Source of the DNA: Botrimarina hoheduenensis
GTDB lineage: Bacteria; Planctomycetota; Planctomycetia; Pirellulales; Lacipirellulaceae
DNA length: 64,000 nucleotides
Direction of reading: 5' to 3'
NCBI RefSeq assembly: GCF_007859815.1
Contig: NZ_SJPH01000006.1
Span: 108,276 to 172,275 of the forward strand
Under the pieces are notes generated by a model. It was not told the origin of the DNA. It saw only the letters and a list, made by a program, of their open reading frames with translations, and did no database searches. Position 1 is the stretch's first letter, and the number at the start of each line of letters is the position of its first letter. The position numbers and the translations under genes are program-made. Below are positions 47,372-54,598 of this stretch, one piece after another.

Positions 47372-48250
47372 ATGCCTTTCGCCACTGGTCTTGAATCGAT
47401 CCTGACGGCCGACGCCCCGCTGGCCGAACGAACCTGGTTTGGCGTGGGCGGCTCGGCATCGTGGTTGGCGCAGCCGACGGACCTCGAAGAACTTGTGACG
47501 CTCGTCAAACGTTGCCGCGACGAGGGTGCCACCATCCGCATGCTCGGCGGGGGCTCGAACGTGCTCGTAGGCGACAGCGGCGTCGATGCGGTTATCACGT
47601 CGCTCGATCACCCGGCATTCCAGTCCGTGACGGTCGAAGGGGATCGCGTTCGTGTGGGCGGCGGCGCGGTCATGGCCACAGTCATCAACGAGACCGTTCG
47701 AGCCGGCCTGTCCGGGCTCGACCCCCTGATCGGCATCCCGGGCGTGGTTGGCGCAGCGCTGCACCACAACGCCGGCGGTCGCGGAGGGGATATCGGGCAG
47801 TGGGTTGTCGAGGCGACCGTCCTGACCCGCTCGGGCGAGACGATCGTCCGCCAGCGCGATGAGTTGGTGTTCGCCTATCGCGAGAGCAGCCTCGACGAAT
47901 TAGTGATCCTCGAAACCGTCTTTCAGCTCGAACCGGTTGATCCGGCCGTCTTGACCAAGCGGATGCAAAAGCAGTGGATCGTCAGCAAGGCGAGCCAGCC
48001 GATGTCGCACCAGCGCACAGGCCAGATTTTCCGCAACCCGCGTGGCATGAGCGCCGGCATGCTAATCGACCAGGCGGGGCTCAAAGGGGCGAGTTCCGGA
48101 GCCGCGGAGGTCAGCCAACAGCACGCCAATTTTATCGTCGCTAGCGATGGTGCCACTGCTAGCGACATTCTGAAGCTGATCGACAACGTGCGCGATCGCG
48201 TCCGCCAGCGGATGGGAGTCGAACTAGAGCTCGCGATTGAGATTTGGTAA
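47372..48250 (+). CDS. murB: UDP-N-acetylenolpyruvoylglucosamine reductase
   Basis: This 292-residue FAD enzyme makes UDP-MurNAc for peptidoglycan. Motifs: NTxFGVGG-like RTWFGVGGSASW, MLGGGSNVLVGD, LDPLIGIPGVVGAALHHNAGG, FAYRESSL (active-site Arg) and the last ELELAIEIW with the catalytic Glu. It is the short type II form. At the Ser normally in GS-x-F-x-N-P (general acid) the sequence is TGQIFRNP, so Gln stands in place of Ser. The ATG at 47372 follows from family length. An FtsQ-like gene is next. Confidence 0.94.
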   Translation: MPFATGLESILTADAPLAERTWFGVGGSASWLAQPTDLEELVTLVKRCRDEGATIRMLGGGSNVLVGDSGVDAVITSLDHPAFQSVTVEGDRVRVGGGAVMATVINETVRAGLSGLDPLIGIPGVVGAALHHNAGGRGGDIGQWVVEATVLTRSGETIVRQRDELVFAYRESSLDELVILETVFQLEPVDPAVLTKRMQKQWIVSKASQPMSHQRTGQIFRNPRGMSAGMLIDQAGLKGASSGAAEVSQQHANFIVASDGATASDILKLIDNVRDRVRQRMGVELELAIEIW

Positions 48251-48340
48251 TCCGGCGGTTCCGCGTCGAGGTCGTTTGCGCGCCTCGTGGCTGCCGCCGC
48301 TAGGCGGCTCGGCGCGGTGTTCTGCCGTGCCGAGGATCGC

Positions 48341-49354
48341 ATGCCCGCCCGTGTTAACGCTAAGAAGCCCGCAAGCAAGTCGGCTCGTGCCGCGGAGCAC
48401 ACCCCGGACACGGACTCGCGTGTGGCGTTGCTCTTCGCCTCTTCGCGCGGCCGGCTGCTGACGGCCCTGGTGGGGCTGATCGCGGTGCTCGGTATCGGGC
48501 GTCTGGGGTGGCGTGGTGTGGAGCCAAGCGTTCGCGCTACGGCGGCCTATCGGGTCCAGGCCGATGCGATCCAGGTGACTCCAGCTCCAGCGTGGATCGA
48601 TCCGGATTTCAAGCGTGCCGCGCTGCAGTCGGCCGGACTCGACAGAGCGGGCGAATCGCTCTCGGTGCTTGATGAGGCCGGGCAAGTGGAGCAGCGTTTG
48701 GCCGCCGCGTTTGCCCGCAGCCCTTATGTCTTGCGAGTCGGGCGGGTCCGCCGGCTGCCGCCCAATCGCGTAGCAATCGAGCTCGACTACCGCGTTCCGG
48801 CCGCCCTCGCGATTACCAGCACCGGCTCGGAACCGCTCGATGAATCGGCTGTCCGGCTGCCGCGGGGTCGAATGACCAGCGCAGACCTCGCGGCGTTGCC
48901 CCGCCTGCGGCTATCGCCGCTGGAGGCGGCTGGGCTGCCCGGGCCCCCTGCCGTCGGGGCCGCTTGGAACGACGTGCGCGTTGTGGGCGCTTCTCGGCTA
49001 GCGGCGAGGCTAGGACCCCTGTGGAAGACGCTTAGCCTGGAAGACCTTGCAGCAAATCCGCAACCCGAACGCCGTGGATCAGCGGCCTTTCCGACTTTTG
49101 TGCTAAGGACACGGAGCGGCACGGTAATCGTCTGGGGTGCCGTTGAAGGAATGGCACCGGCCGGCGAGCCGAGCTTCCAAGCGAAAATCAATCGGCTCCA
49201 GCAGTATGTGGCCAAGACGGGCCCGCTCGACTCGGTTGCCGGCACGCCGCGTCGGATCGATGTTCGCTATCAGCTGCGTATCGAGCCGCGTGTCGCCAAG
49301 GGCGAAACGCCCGCCAAGACGGCCCAAGCGACAACCCCCGAAGCTATCAAGTAG
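48341..49354 (+). CDS. FtsQ-like single-pass membrane protein
   Basis: This 337-residue protein has a basic cytosolic N-terminus, one membrane helix (about residues 38-56) and a large outer domain that begins with a POTRA-like region: AWIDPDFKRAALQSAGL, VEQRLAAAFARSPYVLRVGRVRRLPPNRVAIELDYRVPAALAI, the pattern expected for FtsQ ('W..V..V.r..P..v.v.....P'). Together with the adjacent murB this recalls the classical murB-ddl-ftsQ order, here lacking ddl. I chose the ATG at 48341 with GAGGAT five nt upstream over an earlier GTG. The similarity to FtsQ is structural and weak. Confidence 0.68.
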   Translation: MPARVNAKKPASKSARAAEHTPDTDSRVALLFASSRGRLLTALVGLIAVLGIGRLGWRGVEPSVRATAAYRVQADAIQVTPAPAWIDPDFKRAALQSAGLDRAGESLSVLDEAGQVEQRLAAAFARSPYVLRVGRVRRLPPNRVAIELDYRVPAALAITSTGSEPLDESAVRLPRGRMTSADLAALPRLRLSPLEAAGLPGPPAVGAAWNDVRVVGASRLAARLGPLWKTLSLEDLAANPQPERRGSAAFPTFVLRTRSGTVIVWGAVEGMAPAGEPSFQAKINRLQQYVAKTGPLDSVAGTPRRIDVRYQLRIEPRVAKGETPAKTAQATTPEAIK

Positions 49355-49420
49355 AAGCCATCCCGTCGTGGTTGCGGGGGCGAACGATCGGTTGGATTTA
49401 CTCTCCCGCTTCACGAGCCA

Positions 49421-49999
49421 TCACGTGTCGAGCGTTTCCTTGGCGAGCGCGCTGATGCTGCGGAAGGCCGGGTCCTGGGCGTTGACGCACCATTCAAAAA
49501 GAACGGCTTCGGTCGTCGTGAGCATCACGCCACTCGATTCCATGCGTCGCAGCGCGACGGTGTGGTCTTCCTCGTGACGCGATCCGACGGCATCCACCGC
49601 GACCTTCGCATCGAAGCCGCGTGAGATCAGATCGATCGCCGTCTGGGCGATGCACACATGGGTCTCGATGCCCACGAGCAACACATGCCGCACGCCGGCG
49701 TCGCGCCACGCGTCGAGCTGGAGCGTGATGTCAGCGGCGGAGAACGAGGTCTTGCCGATCGGCTCAGGGCAACGTTCGGCCAGCGGCGTGGCGAGCGGAC
49801 CGAGCTTTTCTGGTGCCTGCACACGTGCCGCAACGGTCACGCCCAACGGTTGCGCGGCGTCGAGCAAGCGTCGGCAGTTCCAAATGATCCGGCCGGCCTC
49901 GGGCTGCACCGCCAGCAGCCGTTCTTGCACATCGATCACCAGCAGCACGGTGTCGTTGCGGTTCATCAGGTCAGGGCTGCGGAGCAGGGGAGCGGCCAT
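49421..49999 (-). CDS. Isochorismatase-family cysteine hydrolase
   Basis: This 192-residue hydrolase has the three catalytic residues: Asp23 in LVIDVQE, Lys83 in GKTSFSA and Cys116 in GIETHVCIAQTA (family form 'C..t'). The fold matches isochorismatase/nicotinamidase-like enzymes that cleave amides or ethers with a cysteine nucleophile. The substrate is unknown. The gene is alone on the minus strand between an FtsQ-like gene and a small zinc protein gene. Confidence 0.88.
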   Translation of the reverse strand: MAAPLLRSPDLMNRNDTVLLVIDVQERLLAVQPEAGRIIWNCRRLLDAAQPLGVTVAARVQAPEKLGPLATPLAERCPEPIGKTSFSAADITLQLDAWRDAGVRHVLLVGIETHVCIAQTAIDLISRGFDAKVAVDAVGSRHEEDHTVALRRMESSGVMLTTTEAVLFEWCVNAQDPAFRSISALAKETLDT

Positions 50000-50145
50000 C
50001 GGGTGGGAGTGTGGTTGGGGGGAGAGAGAGTCGGATCGATCGCGAGCCGACCCCCTGGGGCGTTGGCACGGAGCAAGATTGGTACGATAAGCAGGCTCAC
50101 CCGAAGGATGCTACCGCTCGAACCCCCTCCCTATATTTTGGTGCC

Positions 50146-50322
50146 ATGAGCAAGCCCCGCAAAAATCTGTGTGATTGGTCAAAGAAGGAGTTGCGCGAGC
50201 GCTTCGCTGAGCTAACGCAGATCGTTGCGGAGCCCCGCTTTGTATGCGTCAAATGCGGTCGGGCAGCGGCTTGTAAAGCGATCCTCTGCAAGCCCAAGAC
50301 GCTGCTGACGGCCTCGGGATGA
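50146..50322 (+). CDS. Small Cys-rich (zinc-ribbon-like) protein
   Basis: This is a 58-residue cytoplasmic protein: MSKPRKNLCDWSKKELRERF, then CVKCGRAAACKAILCKP. Four closely set cysteines (CxxC, then two more, spacing 6 and 5) suggest a metal site. I do not recognise the family. It lies about 60 bp upstream of hslV on the same strand and could be co-transcribed. I set the start at the ATG; the longer frame runs on through an unlikely N-terminus. Confidence 0.6.
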   Translation: MSKPRKNLCDWSKKELRERFAELTQIVAEPRFVCVKCGRAAACKAILCKPKTLLTASG

Positions 50323-50380
50323 GCCGCTGCGGTAGTCCGTGGGGCTAGCGAGAGGGAGCGTAACACGGAGAATAACCGCA

Positions 50381-50935
50381 ATGAATCGTCCCCGAATTCG
50401 CTCGACGACCATCCTCACCGTCCGCCGTGACGGCATTGTCGCCATGGGGGGTGACGGCCAAGTTAGCTTGGGCGACACCGTCATGAAGGCCGACGCCCGC
50501 AAGGTGCGTCCCCTTTCAGATGGACGCGTGCTGACCGGTTTCGCGGGCTCGGCGGCAGACGCCTTTGCGTTGCTCGAACGCTTTGAGGCCAAGCTCAAAG
50601 ACCATCCGAAGAACATGCCGCGCGCGGCGACCGAGCTTGCTCGCGATTGGCGAACCGATCGAGTGCTGCGGCGACTCGAAGCGCTGATCGCCGTTGCTGA
50701 CGGCCGCGACACGCTGCTTATCTCGGGCACCGGAGACGTTATCCAGCCCTCGGATGGTGTGTTGGGTATCGGTTCGGGGGGCAACTTCGCCACCGCCGCG
50801 GCCCGTGCCCTGCTCGCCCACACCACCTTGCCGGCCGAACAGATCGTTCGCGAGGCGCTCAAGATCGCCGCGGATATCTGTGTCTACTCGAACCACAATG
50901 TGGTCGTGGAAACGATCGGGCCGACAGCAGCATGA
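50381..50935 (+). CDS. hslV: ATP-dependent protease subunit HslV
   Basis: This 184-residue proteasome-like peptidase forms a double ring with HslU. The catalytic threonine follows a short leader: MNRPRIRS then [35 protein letters not shown], so Thr9 corresponds to Thr1. Other marks are [20 protein letters not shown], and [18 protein letters not shown]. coli HslV starts M-TT, so here removal of eight residues would be needed. It overlaps the broken Nudix gene by 4 bp and is separated by it from hslU. Confidence 0.95.
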   Translation: MNRPRIRSTTILTVRRDGIVAMGGDGQVSLGDTVMKADARKVRPLSDGRVLTGFAGSAADAFALLERFEAKLKDHPKNMPRAATELARDWRTDRVLRRLEALIAVADGRDTLLISGTGDVIQPSDGVLGIGSGGNFATAAARALLAHTTLPAEQIVREALKIAADICVYSNHNVVVETIGPTAA

Positions 50936-51432
50936 GCGGCCCGCCGCTTGCCGAGTCGCGCGTTGAAGGACGTGTCCTGCTCATCGACGCCCAAGAGCGA
51001 CTGCTGCTCTTACGCGTCGAAGACCCCGCGATCGATCAGCCGAGCCTGTGGATCACCCCCGGCGGCGGTTGCGAGCAGGGTGAGTCGCCCCGCGAAGCAG
51101 CGCTGCGTGAGCTGTACGAAGAGATCGGCTATCGAGCGTGTGAGCTTGGTCCGTGCGTGTGGCGTCGGAAATTTCGCTGGCGTTGGGGGAAGCGGCTCAT
51201 CGATTCCGATTCACACTACTTTTTGCTGCGTTTGAACAGCGTTATCGAGGTGAGCCACGCCCACGCCTCTCGGCTTGAATGAGAGATTTTCTGCGAGCAT
51301 CGCTGGTGGACAACCGCCGAGTTGCAAGCCGCGGCGGCCACACAGGTTTTCTCCCCACGCGGGGTGCCAAAGCTGCTGTCGCTGCTCCTGAAGGACAACT
51401 TGCCAACCGCGCCGATCGAACTTGCCGAGTAA
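50932..51432 (+). pseudogene. Nudix hydrolase gene with an in-frame TGA
   Basis: The first 116 codons are a normal Nudix domain: VEGRVLLIDAQERLLLLRV, the Nudix box GGGCEQGESPREAALRELYEEIGY, and WRRKFRWRWGKRLIDSDSHYFLL. The TGA at 51280-51282 then stops it. The same frame continues without interruption through EIFCEHRWWTTAELQAAA and VFSPRGVPKLLSLLLKDNLP to a TAA at 51430, which is the expected C-terminus. In homologues I recall the position following LE is usually Arg, so a CGA-to-TGA change fits. If not read through, the product lacks the last helix and strand. Confidence 0.78.
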
Positions 51433-51550
51433 GCGAGCGGGGCGAGGCCCCTAACGAGTTGGCCGGATAGGGGCGACAATTGGCCATGCCGGCCGACTCG
51501 TCGAAGGCCTCCGCACGATAGAACGCCATCCTGCACCAAGCTGATCCTCA

Positions 51551-52894
51551 GTGAACGACCTGACACCCAAACGAATTGTCGAAGAACTCGACCGCTACAT
51601 CGTCGGCCAGGCCGACGCCAAGCGGAGCGTCGCCATCGCGATCCGTAACCGCTGGCGCCGCCAACAGCTGAGCGAAGAGCTGCGTAAAGAGGTCTCGCCG
51701 AAGAACATTCTGATGATCGGACCCACCGGGGTGGGTAAGACCGAGATCGCCCGGCGGCTGGCAAAGCTCACCGGCGCTCCGTTTATCAAGATCGAGGCGA
51801 CCAAGTACACCGAGGTCGGCTACTACGGTCGCGATGTCGAGAGCATGATCCGCGAGCTCGTCGAGAACGCGATCGGATTGGTGCGTGAACGACTCCGCGA
51901 GGAAGTTCAGCCTGAGGCTCGTCGCCGGACCGACGAACGTCTGCTAGACAAGCTGGTCCCCTCGCCGCACACCATCGATACGGGCGTAGGCGTCGAAGAC
52001 GCCGCGGAGCGACACGAGCGGACCCGCGAAAAGATGCGTGCCATGCTCGTTGCCGCGGAACTTGAAGAGCGCCGGATCGAGATGACGATCGAGAGCAAGC
52101 CCAAGGCGATGATGGTGCCGGGGATGGGGGGACCCGGCGGAGGGATGGACTTCGACATGCAGGGGATGCTCGAGAAGATGCTCCCCCGACAGGTCCGCCG
52201 TCGAGAGGTCTCGGTCGCCGAAGCACGTGAGCTGATCTTTGAGCAGGAATGCGAAAAGCTGATCGACGAAGAGAAGGTCAATAGCGAAGCCGTTCAGCTT
52301 GCCGAAGAGTCGGGCGTCATATTTTTAGACGAGATCGACAAGGTCGTGGCAAGCGACGGGGGCAAAGGGGCAGATGTCTCGCGCCAGGGCGTTCAGCGCG
52401 ACTTGCTACCGATTGTCGAAGGCACCACCGTGCAGACGCGATACGGTTATGTCAGCACGGATCACATCCTGTTCGTTGCCGCGGGCGCTTTCCATCAGGC
52501 GCGACCGAGCGACCTGATGCCCGAATTGCAGGGACGCTTCCCCATCCGAGTCGAGTTGCAGGATCTCACACAAGCGGACTTCGTCAGAATCTTGCAAGAG
52601 CCACGCGGTTCGCTCACGGCGCAGTATGTGGCGTTGATGGAGACCGAAGGGGTCCGTGTGGACTTCACCGAGGATGCGATCGAGACACTTGCCGAGTACG
52701 CCTACAGCGTGAACCAATCGACCCAAAATATCGGTGCCCGACGTCTCGCGACAATCATGGAGCGGTTGCTCGAGCAGCTCTCTTTTGAGGCCCCCGATAT
52801 GCGTGGCGGCTCGGCTTCCATCGATTCAGCCTATGTGCGCGAACGCCTCGAAGCGGTAGCCCAGGACGAGGACCTGAGCCGCTACATCCTGTAG
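51551..52894 (+). CDS. hslU: ATPase subunit HslU of the HslUV protease
   Basis: This 447-residue AAA+ unfoldase feeds substrates to HslV. Motifs: LTPKRIVEELDRYIVGQADAKR, Walker A GPTGVGKT (residues 57-64), KYTEVGYYGRDVESMIRELVE, Walker B VIFLDEIDK (Asp260), ELQGRFPIRVEL and QNIGARRL (sensor 2 region), ending DEDLSRYIL, the C-terminal tail that docks in HslV. The intermediate domain contains a Gly/Met-rich patch, VPGMGGPGGGMDFDM. GTG start. Between hslV and hslU the broken Nudix gene and about 120 bp intervene, so hslU may have its own promoter. Confidence 0.96.
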   Translation: MNDLTPKRIVEELDRYIVGQADAKRSVAIAIRNRWRRQQLSEELRKEVSPKNILMIGPTGVGKTEIARRLAKLTGAPFIKIEATKYTEVGYYGRDVESMIRELVENAIGLVRERLREEVQPEARRRTDERLLDKLVPSPHTIDTGVGVEDAAERHERTREKMRAMLVAAELEERRIEMTIESKPKAMMVPGMGGPGGGMDFDMQGMLEKMLPRQVRRREVSVAEARELIFEQECEKLIDEEKVNSEAVQLAEESGVIFLDEIDKVVASDGGKGADVSRQGVQRDLLPIVEGTTVQTRYGYVSTDHILFVAAGAFHQARPSDLMPELQGRFPIRVELQDLTQADFVRILQEPRGSLTAQYVALMETEGVRVDFTEDAIETLAEYAYSVNQSTQNIGARRLATIMERLLEQLSFEAPDMRGGSASIDSAYVRERLEAVAQDEDLSRYIL

Positions 52895-53103
52895 GGGGGC
52901 GGTTTTCGCGATTGTTGTAGCGAATAGCGCGGATACGCAGGCTCGGGCTCGACCGAGCCGGCCGACGTGGTGAACCACCTGATGCGAAATTCGTTATCTC
53001 GTCTAGACTAGGGCGGACGCCCCCCAGTTGCACACCAGGCACCAGGGGCCTCTCAGCGAAGCCCCAACACCGCCCTGAGCTCTTATCTCGTTCGAGGCAG
53101 ATA

Positions 53104-53817
53104 GTGCACTTTTACGACCAATCGACGATCCGCGCTGTCAACAATGCCCGCTTCTACGCGCGCTTTAAGTGGCTCGGTCTGGGAGCGCTCGCGTTTGGAT
53201 TGTGGAGCCTTTACGACGGGTATGTGAATTACCCCGACATGAAAGTGCGGTCCGATGCCATCATGGTGATCGCCGAGGACGAGCTCTCACGCTCTGAGCT
53301 TCTAGAGTGCCAAGACGGAGCCCATGATCTCAACGACGTTTACAAACGGGTCGTTGAGAAGCTTCGTGATCAGAGTGATGCGTGGGCGCGCTGGCTCGCG
53401 ATCGCCGAAGAGAAGAGCTGGCCGGTTGAGCCACCGGAGAAGGCCCACACGGATAACGATATCATCATGCAGTACGTCATGGCGGGCCTCTGCACGCTCG
53501 CGACGACGTACTTCTTTGGCGTGCTGATCAGTACCAATGGTCGCTGGATTGAGGTGGACGACAACGAGCTAATAACCAGCGGCGGACTAAGCTTCCCCCT
53601 CGCGGCGGTTACCCAAATCGACAAACGCAAGTGGATCGATAAGGGGATCGCCTACGTCGCTTACAATGACAACGATCGCCAACGACGCTTTGTGCTTGAT
53701 AATTACAAGTATCTGCGGGAAGAGACCGACGCGATCCTGTACCGCATGGAGCAGGTTGCGGGTGCCGACAAGATCATTAACGGATCGGCCGAAGTTCATC
53801 CGGACGCCGAAAAGTAG
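53104..53817 (+). CDS. Two-helix membrane protein of unknown function
   Basis: This 237-residue protein has two membrane helices (about residues 22-42 and 123-141). The loop between them is charged and coiled-coil-like (DDLNDVYKRVVEKLRDQ-type). After the second helix comes a folded domain, GRWIEVDDNELITSGGLSFPLAAVTQIDKRKWIDKGIAYVAY, resembling a PH-like strand pattern (bPH), and ends NGSAEVHPDAEK. GTG start with GAGG upstream. I do not recognise a named family. Confidence 0.75.
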   Translation: MHFYDQSTIRAVNNARFYARFKWLGLGALAFGLWSLYDGYVNYPDMKVRSDAIMVIAEDELSRSELLECQDGAHDLNDVYKRVVEKLRDQSDAWARWLAIAEEKSWPVEPPEKAHTDNDIIMQYVMAGLCTLATTYFFGVLISTNGRWIEVDDNELITSGGLSFPLAAVTQIDKRKWIDKGIAYVAYNDNDRQRRFVLDNYKYLREETDAILYRMEQVAGADKIINGSAEVHPDAEK

Positions 53818-53920
53818 CCACACTAGTAGCCACAGCTAAGTCGGGTAAAGTGTTCCGGCAACGACCGCTTTAAAATCGACCACATGCTTGAGCTGTGGAA
53901 GCGTGAGGTGCGATGCGGCA

Positions 53921-54361
53921 CTACCGATCGATTCGGCAGGCCCCGTCGTGGCACCGACCGGTTAGTCGCAGCCGCTGCTTAGCAAAGAAGCGGTAGCCCA
54001 GGTCTAAAGCGTGTCGTACGCCCGGTAATCGTGTGGGGGCAACCAGCAATCCCCAACCCGCCGCAGCGTACAGCTGACGAAACACCTCGACGCCGAGGAT
54101 CCACTCGCCAGAAGGAAGCCGACCGTGGATTTCGGCCATCAGCTCCTCCATCGACTTGCCGTAATCGGGCGGAGAGAAACCTGCGGCCGCGATGTCGGTA
54201 AACTGAATGCGCTCGTTCCGGTCCATCCAGCGCAGCATCCCGATCTCTTTCCGGCAGAGCGGGCAATCCCCGTCGTAAAAGACTTCAACGGCTTTGCCGG
54301 CCGCCACCGGGGGGCAAGCAGAGTCCGGTGAAGTTGTGCCGGTAGCGGAGAATGCGGTCAT
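53921..54361 (-). CDS. DCC-family thiol-disulfide protein (DUF393)
   Basis: This 146-residue protein has the family's thioredoxin-like redox motif DGDCPLC (Cys33 and Cys36) after VEVFYDGDC, then [35 protein letters not shown] and [16 protein letters not shown]. The short Ala/Ser-rich N-terminus has no signal. Members are thought to act in thiol-disulfide exchange, but the partner is unknown. It stands alone on the minus strand. Confidence 0.9.
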   Translation of the reverse strand: MTAFSATGTTSPDSACPPVAAGKAVEVFYDGDCPLCRKEIGMLRWMDRNERIQFTDIAAAGFSPPDYGKSMEELMAEIHGRLPSGEWILGVEVFRQLYAAAGWGLLVAPTRLPGVRHALDLGYRFFAKQRLRLTGRCHDGACRIDR

Positions 54362-54513
54362 TGCAATTGAGGTTGTGAAGAACTCCTGCGGACGGTGTTC
54401 CTTAGTTTAGCACTCTAGGACGCTTCTCTCGATTGCCAAGCTCAAGCCGGCAAGCCACACCGTGCACACCAGGCCGATCAGTCGCGTCGGACGAGGCTTG
54501 ATCGGCAGACTGC

Positions 54514-54593
54514 GGTACTGAGCTAACCGGTGCTGAGCCAATCAGTGCTGAGCCAATCAGTGCTGAGCCAATCAGTGCTGAGCCAATCAGTGC
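54514..54593. repeat. 15-bp tandem repeat, about five copies
   Basis: The unit AGTGCTGAGCCAATC is present in three perfect copies (54544-54558, 54559-54573, 54574-54588), a near-perfect one (54529-54543), a degenerate one (54514-54528) and a partial end. It lies directly after the stop of the antiporter gene (whose end is at 54599), in intergenic DNA. Multiple of three, but no gene reads through it. Likely a replication-slippage tract that may vary between strains. Confidence 0.92.
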
Positions 54594-54598
54594 AGCGT

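Noticed and set aside
51280..51282. Selenocysteine codon in the Nudix gene
   Set aside because: The position is not a Cys in the homologues I recall, and I see no SECIS-type hairpin directly after it; a nonsense change is simpler.
54407..54415. TTAGCACTC, a half of the CIRCE operator
   Set aside because: The second half (GAGTGCTAA at 9-nt spacing) is absent and no heat-shock gene lies next to it.
54514..54593. CRISPR array
   Set aside because: Units are contiguous 15-mers with no spacers and no cas genes are near.
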